DNA from: Opitutales bacterium
Lineage (GTDB): Bacteria > Verrucomicrobiota > Verrucomicrobiia > Opitutales > UBA2987
NCBI GenBank assembly: GCA_021772515.1
Contig: JAJFLU010000050.1
Coordinates: 1-36,968, forward strand
Direction of reading: 5' to 3'
DNA: 36,968 nucleotides
The translations under genes were made by a program, and so were the position numbers. Each line of letters starts with the position of its first letter. Positions within the stretch are counted from its first letter, which is position 1. This document shows, piece by piece, positions 8,928 to 16,756 of this stretch. The notes beneath the pieces were generated by a model that had not been told where the DNA came from, did not search any database, and was given only the letters and a program-made list of their open reading frames with translations.

Positions 8928-9164
8928 TCAAGCTTCACAGAAGCGCTCAGACGGGAATCGCGCGTAAAAATTAAGCGTAAACTCTTCATCGTCCTCATCC
9001 TCATTGTCTTCCTCTATTTCTGTGCAACCAGTCTTTTTAGCAAAATCATCAAACCGAAGAGGCAGAAAGACAGATTCCGCCAAGCGCATCAACCCCAAAC
9101 CGGATTCCGCCAGGACTGGGAATTCGGGTCTGCCGTTGTCTGATTTATTGTCAAATTTGCTCAT
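8928..9164 (-). CDS. Small acidic protein upstream of leuC, unknown function
   Basis: A 78-residue open frame on the leuC strand. It begins [20 protein letters not shown] and includes an acidic run [13 protein letters not shown] at about 50-62. I do not recognise a family. It lacks the leucine run expected of an attenuation leader peptide. The stop lies 17 bases before the leuC ATG. A TATAAT box ends six bases before its ATG, which would give a leaderless or near-leaderless transcript. The opposite strand is also open (hydrophobic, [16 protein letters not shown]) but has no ATG close by and crosses leuC, so I prefer the minus reading. Real-gene status is uncertain. Confidence 0.42.
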   Translation of the reverse strand: MSKFDNKSDNGRPEFPVLAESGLGLMRLAESVFLPLRFDDFAKKTGCTEIEEDNEDEDDEEFTLNFYARFPSERFCEA

Positions 9165-9170
9165 GCCCCT

Positions 9171-9195
9171 ATTATATCAAAAAAACAATAAACCA
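9171..9195 (-). promoter_or_regulatory. Candidate promoter for the leuC operon
   Basis: On the minus strand a perfect TATAAT lies at 9176-9171. A weak -35 candidate TTGTGG sits about 16 bases upstream after a T-rich spacer. The box ends six bases before the ATG at 9164, so transcription would begin at or very near the start codon of the small acidic frame and continue into leuC-leuD-exbB-exbD. This rests on the sequence match only. Confidence 0.4.
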
Positions 9196-9201
9196 CAATG
9201 A

Positions 9202-9228
9202 CTGCGTTGGCTGCGTTGGCTGCGTTCG
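9202..9228. repeat. Three tandem 9-base units (CTGCGTTGG)
   Basis: CTGCGTTGG occurs at 9202-9210 and 9211-9219, followed by CTGCGTTCG at 9220-9228. It sits in the non-coding gap between the leuC operon promoter and the SDR gene. It looks like a short slippage or dispersed-repeat product with no evident function. Confidence 0.7.
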
Positions 9229-9510
9229 CTAAAAAACCGAAAATTAATAATAATTAGTACGAAAAATGCCCCGAAAACACACAAAACCAAGGCATTCGAG
9301 CCCCCCAACCCCCCCAAAAAACGGTGCTTCACGGATTTGCGATCCACCGCAGCAAGGGCAAATAATTTAATATAAGGTGGGATGTGGGGCGGTCGGTCGG
9401 TTGCAGGTAATAATACTCGGCGCTGTATTTACGCTCGGGTTTTTGTATTTGAATCCGCGGATGCCTTGGGTATGGTTGAGTGAGATAGGTTTTAACAACA
9501 GGGAAGCATT
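9229..9510. other. Intergenic region between divergent leuC and SDR operons
   Basis: About 280 bases without a convincing gene. It holds an A/T-rich part (AATTAATAATAATTAG near 9241), C-runs near 9300-9316, and a G-rich part with GGTCGGTCGG near 9390. The promoter of the SDR/acyl-CoA synthetase operon must lie here, but no clear -35/-10 pair stands out. A purine-rich AACAGGGAAGC precedes the SDR ATG. Confidence 0.5.
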
Positions 9511-10215
9511 ATGAGAACGATTTTAATTACGGGGGCCAACAGGGGGCTGGGTTTTGAATTTACTCGCCAATATCTTGAGGCGGGACAAAGGGTTATCGCT
9601 ACCTGCCGCCAACCGGCAAAGGCCGTGGCTTTGAGGGAATTGGAATCCCGTTATGGTGAACTGCTTAGTATTATCTCTCTCGATGTTTCCAACGAAAACG
9701 ATATTATTAAAGCGGCTGATGTCCTTGGTGGGCAGATTGATGTTATCGACACTCTCATCAACAATGCCGGTGTGGGGCGTTGGGAGGACATCGAAGATAC
9801 CACTTTGGATCTGATGACTTCAGTTTACCGGACCAATGCGGCCGCTCCGCTCATCGTTACCCGCGCTTTTCTTCCTATGTTGAAAAAAAGCCAACGGCCT
9901 CTGGTTGCAAATATCACTTCCTTTCTCGGTTCAACTTCAAAACAGGAGGAGTTGGGAGTCGCGGGTTCCTTTTGCTACAATGCTAGTAAGGCGGCGCTTA
10001 ATATGATTGGTAAAATGCTCTCCATCCAACTAAAGGGCGATGGAATTATAGTGCTTTTGCAAAGCCCCGGATGGGCGAGCACCGATATGGGAGGCGAGGA
10101 AGCCCCCAACTCTCCCGTGGAAGTCGTCGCCGGGATGATTAAAATATTTGAAAATGCCTCCCTTGGTAATAGCGGAAAATTCTACCAGTGGACCGGCGAG
10201 GAATTACCGTGGTAA
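9511..10215 (+). CDS. Short-chain dehydrogenase/reductase (C-factor-like SDR)
   Basis: A 234-residue classical SDR with a Rossmann fold. The cofactor loop is TGANRGLG at 7-14, the structural motif NNAG at 84-87, the catalytic serine S137 (NITSFLGS), and the YxxxK pair Y156/K160 (YNASK). The post-catalytic sequence SPGWASTDMGG resembles CsgA/C-factor and sniffer-like carbonyl reductases. Substrate specificity cannot be read from the sequence. It sits six bases before an acyl-CoA synthetase, which suggests one transcript and perhaps a role in modifying or reducing an acyl or carbonyl lipid intermediate; this is inference. Confidence 0.92.
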   Translation: MRTILITGANRGLGFEFTRQYLEAGQRVIATCRQPAKAVALRELESRYGELLSIISLDVSNENDIIKAADVLGGQIDVIDTLINNAGVGRWEDIEDTTLDLMTSVYRTNAAAPLIVTRAFLPMLKKSQRPLVANITSFLGSTSKQEELGVAGSFCYNASKAALNMIGKMLSIQLKGDGIIVLLQSPGWASTDMGGEEAPNSPVEVVAGMIKIFENASLGNSGKFYQWTGEELPW

Positions 10216-10221
10216 GATCTC

Positions 10222-11928
10222 ATGGCGGATAGAAGTTTGAGTTATACCTGCGGTGTGAGCGATGAGCCGTTACTCGGTGTTACCATCGGTGATATGTTTG
10301 ATCGCATGGTCGAAACCTATCCTGATAATGAGGCTCTCATCTCGTGCCACCAGGGCATTCGTTACACCTATCGCGAATTGCAGGAGCAGGTTGACCTCTG
10401 CGCGAGGGCTTTGATGGCCGTTGGTATTGAAAAACAAGACCGGGTTGGGATTCTCTCGGCCAACTTCGTCGAGTGGACCATAACGCAGTTTGCCACCAGC
10501 AAGATTGGCGCGATTTTGGTGAATATTAATCCCAGCTATCGCGTCCATGAGCTGGAGTTTACATTGAAGCAATCCGGTTGCGCGGCTCTCATAACGATGC
10601 CTAAATTTAAAAGCTCCGATTACCTTAATATGCTCTATGAACTCGCGCCCGAATTGAAAAATTGTCAACCGGGGTGCCTGAAGTCTGAAAAACTGCCTGC
10701 TTTAAAAATTGTTGTTCGTCACGACAGTGAATCTTCTGTTGGCGTATGGTCGTGGCCGCAATTTCTTGCTCATAGTGAAAAAGTAACCGACCAAGAATTG
10801 CTAGAACGGCAGCGCGAACTCGATTGCGATGATCCTATAAATATACAATTCACCAGCGGTACCACAGGTTCACCCAAGGGGGCAACGCTGACTCATCATA
10901 ACATAATCAACAATGGTTACTTTACGGCTCGAACGATGCGGTTCACGCAACGAGACCGTCTTGTTGTTCCCGTGCCCCTTTACCATTGTTTCGGCATGGT
11001 CATGGCCAATCTCGGATGTATTACGCACGGGGCCACCTTGATTTATCCGAGCGCCGGGTTTGATCCGCTCTCCGTTCTCAAGGCGATCGAAGCGGAGAGG
11101 GCGACGGCCGTTTTCGGCGTCCCGACGATGTTTATTGCCGAACTTGAGCATCCCGAATTTTCGAAGTATGACATGAGCAGTATGCGGACGGGTATCATGG
11201 CGGGCGCACCCTGTCCGGTCGAGATAATGAAGCGGGTAAAAACCGAGATGCATATGAGTGAGGTCGAAATCGCCTACGGGATGACCGAAACCAGCCCGGT
11301 TAGCCTCCAAACACGACCCGACACACCGTTGGAAAATCAGGTTGGAACGGTGGGGCAAGTCCATCCGCATCAAGAGGTAAAGATCATCGACCGGGCCACT
11401 GGAAGAACGGTTTCGATAGGCCAGCCCGGTGAATTATGCACACGCGGTTACAACGTTATGCTCGGATACTGGAATAACGAGGACGCCACGCGACGGGCCA
11501 TCGATGCCAACGGATGGATGCATAGCGGGGATTTGGGAGTGATGGACGAGGAGAAGTACGTCAATATCGTGGGCCGGATCAAGGACATGATCGTGCGTGG
11601 TGGGGAAAATGTTTATCCGCGCGAAATTGAGGAATTTCTCCTGACGCATCACGGCGTCTGTGAGGCCCATGTCATCGGGCTTCCCGACGCCAAGTATGGA
11701 GAAGTGGTTATGGCATGGATTAAACTTCGCAACGGAGAGGCCACTAACGTTGAGGAAATACAGAAATATTGCCGCGCCAGCATCGCCCACTACAAAGTTC
11801 CCAAGTATATTAAATTTGTCGAAAGCTTTCCCATGACCGTTAGTGGAAAGGTTAAAAAATACAAAATGAGAGAGGAAAGTATCCGCGAGCTAGGCCTGGA
11901 GAAGGCCGCCCAAATCCCAAACGCTTGA
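10222..11928 (+). CDS. Fatty-acyl-CoA synthetase (AMP-binding enzyme)
   Basis: A 568-residue ANL-superfamily adenylating enzyme that activates a carboxylic acid as acyl-AMP and transfers it to CoA. The P-loop is TSGTTGSPKG at 211-220. Downstream are the adenine-binding IAYGMTETSPV, the hinge region GWMHSGDLG, GRIKDMIVRGGENVYPREIE, and the C-terminal catalytic lysine K543 (TVSGKVKK). Overall order and length fit the medium/long-chain acyl-CoA synthetase branch (ACSF2/YngI-like). No transmembrane segment or signal is seen, so it is cytoplasmic. It is immediately downstream of the SDR, in what looks like a two-gene operon. Chain-length preference is unknown. Confidence 0.93.
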   Translation: MADRSLSYTCGVSDEPLLGVTIGDMFDRMVETYPDNEALISCHQGIRYTYRELQEQVDLCARALMAVGIEKQDRVGILSANFVEWTITQFATSKIGAILVNINPSYRVHELEFTLKQSGCAALITMPKFKSSDYLNMLYELAPELKNCQPGCLKSEKLPALKIVVRHDSESSVGVWSWPQFLAHSEKVTDQELLERQRELDCDDPINIQFTSGTTGSPKGATLTHHNIINNGYFTARTMRFTQRDRLVVPVPLYHCFGMVMANLGCITHGATLIYPSAGFDPLSVLKAIEAERATAVFGVPTMFIAELEHPEFSKYDMSSMRTGIMAGAPCPVEIMKRVKTEMHMSEVEIAYGMTETSPVSLQTRPDTPLENQVGTVGQVHPHQEVKIIDRATGRTVSIGQPGELCTRGYNVMLGYWNNEDATRRAIDANGWMHSGDLGVMDEEKYVNIVGRIKDMIVRGGENVYPREIEEFLLTHHGVCEAHVIGLPDAKYGEVVMAWIKLRNGEATNVEEIQKYCRASIAHYKVPKYIKFVESFPMTVSGKVKKYKMREESIRELGLEKAAQIPNA

Positions 11929-12018
11929 ATATTAATTTACCTCTGTAGCAAAAAATAAACTATTGATGTGCCAATTTTTGGAATGGACTTTGGATTTGGA
12001 ATCCCTCCTCTTGGGTGC

Positions 12019-14112
12019 ATGTCGGCGTGGCGTTTTTTTTGGATTTTAATGGGGGGGGCCGCTTTTTTGCACTTGTTGCCCAGTTCTTATGGCGCGGTCG
12101 TAGTTGAATTGCCTGAAATGGTGACGGTGGGGCGGAGGTTTTCGGATGTCCTCAACGAAAGCCCGTATCCGGTGGTAGTTCTGGGCCGAGAGGCGATAAA
12201 CCAGGCTCCCGCGCGGCGGCTAGACGAGGTGTTGAAGCAGGTTTCAGGGTTCAGTCTTTTCCGGCGTAATAGCAGTCGGGTGGCGCATCCCACGACCCAG
12301 GGTGTCAGCCTGAGAAATTTGGGGCCAAATGGGGCCGGGAGAACGCTTGTTTTGCGGGATGGACTGCCTCTCAACGATCCTTTCGGGGGCTGGGTTTACT
12401 GGAATCGGCTATCGCTGGCGGGAATCGAGGGGGTGGAAATCCAAAGCGGTGGCGGGGCCGGACCGTGGGGAAATTCGGCCCTTGGGGGGATCATCCAGGT
12501 ATTTTCGAGGGACTCGCCGGGAGATTCTGCCGAGCTTGAAATATCGGGCGGCAGTCATGGAACCAGTGAGGTTTTTTTCTCGGGAAACAATACGGTTGGG
12601 GATCTCGAATTTTTCTTGAATGCTAACCGATTTTCGACAGACGGCTATCCGGTTTTGCGCGAAGATCAACGGGGCCTTGTGGATACCAATGCGTATTCCA
12701 AATCCGAGGTCGTCGAGGGCGGTTTCAAGTGGAAATCGAGTGGGGGACAGTCGCTTGCGGTCAGGGCGGCCCGGTTTTATGAAAAGCGAGGAAACGGGAC
12801 TATTTTAACGGGCAACGATACCGAGGGTTATGATGCCAGCGTTAGTTTATCCGGGGGCGAAACCGATGATACAATTCGGTGGCGGGCGCAGTTTTATTAT
12901 CAACAAAGAACTTTTCGAAATCTGTTCAGTTCGACGACGGAAGACCGTAGTTCGGAGCAACCGGCTTTGCAGCAATTCGATGTTCCGGCGGAAGCTTGGG
13001 GAGGGAGTTTGGTGGTTTCATTTTCAGCGCCCAAGGGGCATCAACTGCTGGCGGGAGTGGACAGTCGGTGGGTGGAAGGCGAAACACGCGAGCGGTTCCG
13101 ATTCGTTGAGGGCGCATTTCAGAAGGAGCGTGAAGCGGGTGGGGAGCAGGCCTTTTTCGGGGTGTTTGTTGAAGACGTTTGGGAGATAAATCACGCGCTG
13201 AGGCTTCATGCCGGTGGGCGTTTGGACTATTTTACCGACAAAAATGGGGTTCGCCTGGAAAAAGACAGGGTCACCGAGGAGATTCTGCGGGATGAAAAAT
13301 TCGATGATCGGGACGATTGGGTGGGGAATTTCAGGATCGGACTCAATGCCGATATTGCCGGTGAGAAACGGGTTTTTATTTCGGCATACAGCGGATTTCG
13401 AGCGCCGACCCTGAATGAACTTTATCGCCCGTTTCGGGTTAGAAATGATATCACTGAGGCGAATCCATTTTTATCGACCGAGCGGCTTTACGGGGTTGAA
13501 GTCGGAATGGAGTGGACTCCGACGGAATCGGCGATGCTGAGGGTCAATGTTTTCGCCAACTATTTGCGGGATGCGGTGGCCAATGTTTTTCTTACTCCCG
13601 GACCGGGATTGATCGAGCCCTGCGGGTTTGTTCCCTCGGGGGGCTCCTGTCGTCAGCGGCGTAATCTTGATGACGTTCGAGTGGCCGGATTTGAATTTAA
13701 AGGAGAGTTCAAAATAAAGGAAAACTGGCGAATTTCGGCGGGTTATCTATATTCGGACGCGACTATTGAGGAAAGTCTTGAGCAGTCGAATTTGGAGGGC
13801 AAAAGATTAGCCCAAACCCCCGAGCATATTCTCCATTTTGCGATCGATTGGAGCCCCGCACCGAAATGGCGAAGTTCATGGCAAGTCAGATTTACGGGAA
13901 ATCAGTTCGAGGAAAACCGAAACGAGGAGCGGTTGGGCGCTTTTACGGTGATGGATTGGTCATTGTCGTATCAAATGAGAAAGGATACGCAATTTTTTGC
14001 GGCTATCGAAAACCTGCTGGATACCAAATTTGAAACCGGAAAATCCTCCAACGGATTGGTAACAATTGGGGCTCCACGATTAGCCACAATCGGCCTGCGA
14101 TATAATTTTTAG
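12019..14112 (+). CDS. TonB-dependent outer-membrane receptor
   Basis: A 697-residue receptor, with the start placed at the ATG that opens a good signal peptide (MSAWRFFWILMGGAAFLHLL, likely cleaved after SSYGA). In-frame alternatives at 11968 (GTG) and 11983 are possible. A TonB-box-like LPEMVTVGRR is followed by the plug domain, including LDEVLKQVSGFSLF, GVSLRNLGPNGAGRTLVL and WGNSALGGIIQVFSR. A long beta-barrel follows, ending in an aromatic residue (GLRYNF), as outer-membrane barrels do. A Cys pair in an extracellular loop (PCGFVPSGGSCRQRR) may form a disulfide. The plug is of the BtuB/vitamin B12-siderophore type, but the ligand cannot be fixed. It stands 90 bases after the acyl-CoA synthetase gene. 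Confidence 0.92.
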   Translation: MSAWRFFWILMGGAAFLHLLPSSYGAVVVELPEMVTVGRRFSDVLNESPYPVVVLGREAINQAPARRLDEVLKQVSGFSLFRRNSSRVAHPTTQGVSLRNLGPNGAGRTLVLRDGLPLNDPFGGWVYWNRLSLAGIEGVEIQSGGGAGPWGNSALGGIIQVFSRDSPGDSAELEISGGSHGTSEVFFSGNNTVGDLEFFLNANRFSTDGYPVLREDQRGLVDTNAYSKSEVVEGGFKWKSSGGQSLAVRAARFYEKRGNGTILTGNDTEGYDASVSLSGGETDDTIRWRAQFYYQQRTFRNLFSSTTEDRSSEQPALQQFDVPAEAWGGSLVVSFSAPKGHQLLAGVDSRWVEGETRERFRFVEGAFQKEREAGGEQAFFGVFVEDVWEINHALRLHAGGRLDYFTDKNGVRLEKDRVTEEILRDEKFDDRDDWVGNFRIGLNADIAGEKRVFISAYSGFRAPTLNELYRPFRVRNDITEANPFLSTERLYGVEVGMEWTPTESAMLRVNVFANYLRDAVANVFLTPGPGLIEPCGFVPSGGSCRQRRNLDDVRVAGFEFKGEFKIKENWRISAGYLYSDATIEESLEQSNLEGKRLAQTPEHILHFAIDWSPAPKWRSSWQVRFTGNQFEENRNEERLGAFTVMDWSLSYQMRKDTQFFAAIENLLDTKFETGKSSNGLVTIGAPRLATIGLRYNF

Positions 14113-14341
14113 GGATACCCCTTCACGGATGGCAACTTGACTTCGGACAGGCTTTGGCGGTATGTATATGATGCCGATTCGTAGCGCAACTGACATTTTC
14201 CAAATATGCTCCTTAAAATGATTATGAGAAGAATCACAGGGGAAACTCCTGCCCGGCCGTCGGGTCGGGTCTGCTCGGTCCGGTTATGGACCGCAAACAG
14301 GTGGAGAAGAAGGTGTAACTATTTATAATATATTTTTTGAA
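14113..14341. other. Non-coding stretch after the TonB receptor
   Basis: No supportable gene. A TTGACT at 14149-14154 is followed after about 17-19 bases by GTATGTATAT, a possible orphan promoter with nothing recognisable downstream. A GC-rich patch at about 14250-14290 is unlike its surroundings. No stem-loop followed by a T-run was found directly after the receptor stop. Confidence 0.4.
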
Positions 14342-14401
14342 CTCTTGGTTGTGGGCATGATAGACAGATCCCGGAGGCTCGAATCGCAAATTTCTTGCCA
14401 T
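14342..14401 (-). pseudogene. RAYT/IS200-like Y1 transposase remnant (N-terminal 20 codons)
   Basis: The minus strand encodes MARNLRFEPPGSVYHAHNQE. This matches the very characteristic N-terminus of REP-associated tyrosine transposases (MAR-LR-E-PG-VYH---). The similarity stops after about 20 codons, and what follows is unrelated and soon ends, so only a fragment survives. The palindromic-repeat array at 16761-17148 is the kind of element RAYTs are associated with. The assignment rests on a short but distinctive motif. Confidence 0.5.
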
Positions 14402-14465
14402 AGCGAGATTATGCAATCATTTTAGTCTTGTGAGTCAGGAATCAAGTAATAATCCCTTTTCTCCG

Positions 14466-14759
14466 TCATGGTGGGATATCTGTCCATACGTCATTGATTG
14501 GCTTCCCTCTTTGTTCATCTAAGCAACGTTTGTCCTGTGGGACGGTTCCTGGATTTGTTTGTATTACAAGTCCATCTTCAAAGGCCTTTTTCATTCTTTC
14601 CTTTGTCCATCGCCAAACACGAGTAATACCTAGAAATTCGTATGTAAGGTTCGGTCGATTCGGGTTTGGATTAATCAGACTGTCTTACCTATAAATTCTA
14701 CCATCTGAATCCTTGTATCGGTATTTACCTTTTGTCTTTTCATCTAGATAATCTGGATT
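14466..14759 (-). pseudogene. DNA methyltransferase, C-terminal fragment (interrupted gene)
   Basis: A continuous minus-strand frame reads NPDYLDEKTKGKYRYKDSDG and continues to RIYR, then one in-frame TAA (14685-14687). It goes on through NPNPNRPNLTYEFLGITRVW and RWTKERMKKAFEDGL to NDVWTDIPP and a TGA. These blocks are highly typical of the central part of N4/N6-type site-specific DNA methyltransferases (Mod-like). The piece lacks the downstream catalytic half and has an internal stop. It is dead, and it is the direct continuation of the fragment at 16010-16252. The first bases overlap the 3' end of the protease gene in another frame. Confidence 0.75.
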
Positions 14760-15879
14760 GGTCTTCAGGTTCTTTAAGCTCACTCAACCGATTTAGCCTA
14801 GAGTCTGAGTCAGCATCATAAGTTAACCGAAGATTGAATTCATTGGCCTTGCGAGCGTTTTTCACTTGCTCAAAGAACTGGTCAGATTTGACAGCAGTAG
14901 TATAATGAGCGTTGTTATCGTTTGAATCTTCACCAAGAACAAAGGGCCCAGGGGTCTTTGTTCTTTCTTTAGTAGTGCTGTTTGCTAAGCCAACCATGAG
15001 GGGGCCGTAATGAGGATGAATATAAAACATAGGTGAGCCAGACCCTCCTTCGGAGTTCCCACAGGAAGTGGCGAAGACATTCTCCAAAGTCCCTCTATTG
15101 TGGCATGAGTGACTGAGAATCATATCGTGTTTGATTTCATCCGAGTCATATCCAGGGTAGTTTTGAGGAAAGCCCAGTTGGCAGAACTTGGGCAGTCTAT
15201 CATAATCATCGTCATTACTAATGGGGTAGGCCCAGCGGTCTTTGCCCACTTTTTCTTGTTCTTTGGCAAACATCGGGTAAGGGCTGGTTTCACTTGTACA
15301 AAGGTCTTCTGCAGAAAAATTGGGTTTGCTTTTAGATGATTCTCCTTCAAAGCCTGGCAAAATTTCACCTTTTGAATTGATAATGCCCATCCAGCCAAGC
15401 TTGTAGCCAATAGGTTTTTCAATGCGCATGAGGACCCAATCGTTCTCTTTTTTCCAATTCGATTTATCTCCACCTTCTGAAGATGTCTTCCACGTGCCAG
15501 AAGTCTCTATGACCTCTGTAACTTTAAAGCGAGGACCCATTAATGATGAATCGGTATTATAGCGTTTTCCCTTTGGGTTAAAACTGACATAGAAACTCTC
15601 ACTCCTAAGTTTTCCAGTTTCTTTGTTGATAGGGCAGTGACCATTGTTCAAAGCTAAGTCGGGGCCGACTAAAACCACAGTGCAACCATAACGATCAGTC
15701 TTAGATAAACTCAGTCCTCCGACAGTTCTCCATGGGTAGTCATTTGTATTGATGATTTTTTCTGGGTCAGAGTTAGAGTCAATATTAATAGAAGGTGTAT
15801 CTGAGAAATACACGGCCTGGCTGGTGGACGTGACCATTAAAATTGAAAAACAGATAAAGTAAGTGATCAAGTGCTGCAT
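14740..15879 (-). CDS. Secreted trypsin-like serine protease
   Basis: A 379-residue protein with a signal peptide (MQHLITYFICFSILMVTSTS, probable cleavage after SQA at 21-23). The chymotrypsin-fold catalytic triad can be placed: H81 in LALNNGHCPI, D147 in ENDWVLMRIEKP, and S280 in SEGGSGSPMFY. The usual TAAHC is replaced by NNGHC and the usual GDSGGP by GGSGSP, so it is a divergent member of the S1 clan. Several cysteines (66, 82, 194, 233, 259, 273) could form disulfides. The product is probably periplasmic or secreted. Its codons are clearly more A/T-rich than the neighbours. The whole gene with about 130 bases upstream lies between two halves of a methyltransferase gene. The last 20 bases reuse methyltransferase sequence. 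Confidence 0.85.
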   Translation of the reverse strand: MQHLITYFICFSILMVTSTSQAVYFSDTPSINIDSNSDPEKIINTNDYPWRTVGGLSLSKTDRYGCTVVLVGPDLALNNGHCPINKETGKLRSESFYVSFNPKGKRYNTDSSLMGPRFKVTEVIETSGTWKTSSEGGDKSNWKKENDWVLMRIEKPIGYKLGWMGIINSKGEILPGFEGESSKSKPNFSAEDLCTSETSPYPMFAKEQEKVGKDRWAYPISNDDDYDRLPKFCQLGFPQNYPGYDSDEIKHDMILSHSCHNRGTLENVFATSCGNSEGGSGSPMFYIHPHYGPLMVGLANSTTKERTKTPGPFVLGEDSNDNNAHYTTAVKSDQFFEQVKNARKANEFNLRLTYDADSDSRLNRLSELKEPEDQSRLSR

Positions 15880-15963
15880 TTGTTTTTATGTTCCCATCGG
15901 TGTCAATTGTATTTTTTGCTCTCTATTACTCGACTAATAAGGCATCTTCCGTGCCAATAAAAA

Positions 15964-15984
15964 GTATCAAATTGATACAGTATA
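15964..15984 (-). promoter_or_regulatory. Palindromic operator next to a -10 box, upstream of the protease gene
   Basis: GTATCAA-A-TTGATAC at 15964-15978 is a perfect 7+1+7 palindrome. On the minus strand it directly follows a TATACT box (15984-15979). A repressor bound here would cover the transcription start, the classical operator arrangement. It lies 85-105 bases upstream of the protease ATG. A second promoter-like TTGACA occurs at 15906-15901 but has no good -10. No candidate regulator gene is adjacent. Confidence 0.5.
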
Positions 15985-16009
15985 TTGGTCTGTAATGCAA
16001 ATAGGCTTT

Positions 16010-16252
16010 TTATGGGACAAATGTTTCATTTGAATTCCAGGTGGCATTCTCGCTTTTCTGAGAGGAAGATGTTACATCATGATTTCTGGCATGTCGTTTT
16101 GAGATTAAACCCTTGGATAACGTTCGTTGCCAAATAATCTCATTCCGGAAATTAACTGGCCCGAATACACAATCGAGAATTAGATTCAAGTAATGGGCCG
16201 CCTTTGGGTCGCAGTGTAAACCCCATTGTTTCAAAAATTCAATTAGATTCAA
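16010..16252 (-). pseudogene. DNA methyltransferase, N-terminal fragment (interrupted gene)
   Basis: The minus strand reads HCDPKAAHYLNLILDCVFGP, then VNFRNEIIWQRT, NHDV and ENATWNSNETFVP, then TAA. This is the segment around and after the HCDP motif of N4/N6 DNA methyltransferases. In intact relatives the ETFVP block is followed shortly by the LDEKT block that here sits 1.25 kb away at 14744. Upstream of HCDP the protein is also damaged: LKQWG runs directly into LHCDP with about three residues missing, and no further homology is seen beyond about 16252. It is thus a doubly truncated remnant. Confidence 0.72.
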
Positions 16253-16253
16253 G
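16178..16253. repeat. Two direct 13-base repeats flanking the methyltransferase remnant end
   Basis: AATTAGATTCAAG occurs at 16178-16190 and again at 16241-16253, 63 bases apart. The second copy coincides with the point where methyltransferase similarity is lost. It may mark a recombination endpoint, or may be chance in AT-rich DNA. Confidence 0.5.
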
Positions 16254-16315
16254 ACTTTGGGATGCGAAGCAATTCTAGAAAAATATCAAATATCATGGCG
16301 GGCGCGGCCAGTCGA

Positions 16316-16350
16316 GAATCCGTGGTACAGAGGTAAGATTCCGTGGTGAC
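16316..16350. repeat. Degenerate dispersed repeat (ATCCGTGG-type)
   Basis: Contains GAATCCGTGGTACAGAG and then GATTCCGTGGTGAC, i.e. two imperfect copies of the ATCCGTGG word seen at 7431-7457 and, inverted, at 16686-16705. Non-coding. Confidence 0.45.
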
Positions 16351-16620
16351 ATCCTAATGAAATAATAGCGGGATCACCATTAGCATGGTTCATGCCAACT
16401 TATAGTTTATTTTTGGCCTTGATGTCAGCTTCTCGGGGTGGTTGCTCCTTGACGCACCTGCCCTACTATTTTCATCAAGACATGCCAACACAGGATCCTC
16501 CTCTCCTCCATGTGCTTGTCCCCAGCGCAACCAGGTTCGTTGTCGGCGATCCTCAAAGCTGGTTGGTTAGGCATGCGACTGGCTTAAGTTTGTCGCTCCG
16601 ACACTGACTGCACTATGGGT
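16351..16620. other. Intergenic stretch without recognisable gene
   Basis: Open frames exist on both strands (plus 16392-16607; minus about 16400-16590) but neither product resembles a known family. Both lack a ribosome-binding site and lie between repeats and pseudogenes. I see decayed sequence only; an eroded mobile-element fragment is possible. Confidence 0.4.
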
Positions 16621-16706
16621 TTTAACCGCATATTTCGCAGATAAACGCAGGTTTTTGTATGGGAGAGGGAAGAATATCTTTTTGACCACGGATTCTCACG
16701 GATAGG
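16621..16706. repeat. Dispersed intergenic repeat words
   Basis: Includes TTTAACCGCATATTTCGCAG and ATAAACGCAGG at the start, and CCACGGATTCTCACGGATA at about 16687-16705. They belong to the same family of non-coding words as at 7431-7457 and 35794-35866. Confidence 0.45.
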
Positions 16707-16756
16707 GATCAATAGATTTAGATGATTTTTTTGGAATTTCTGTGTTATTGGTAGGG

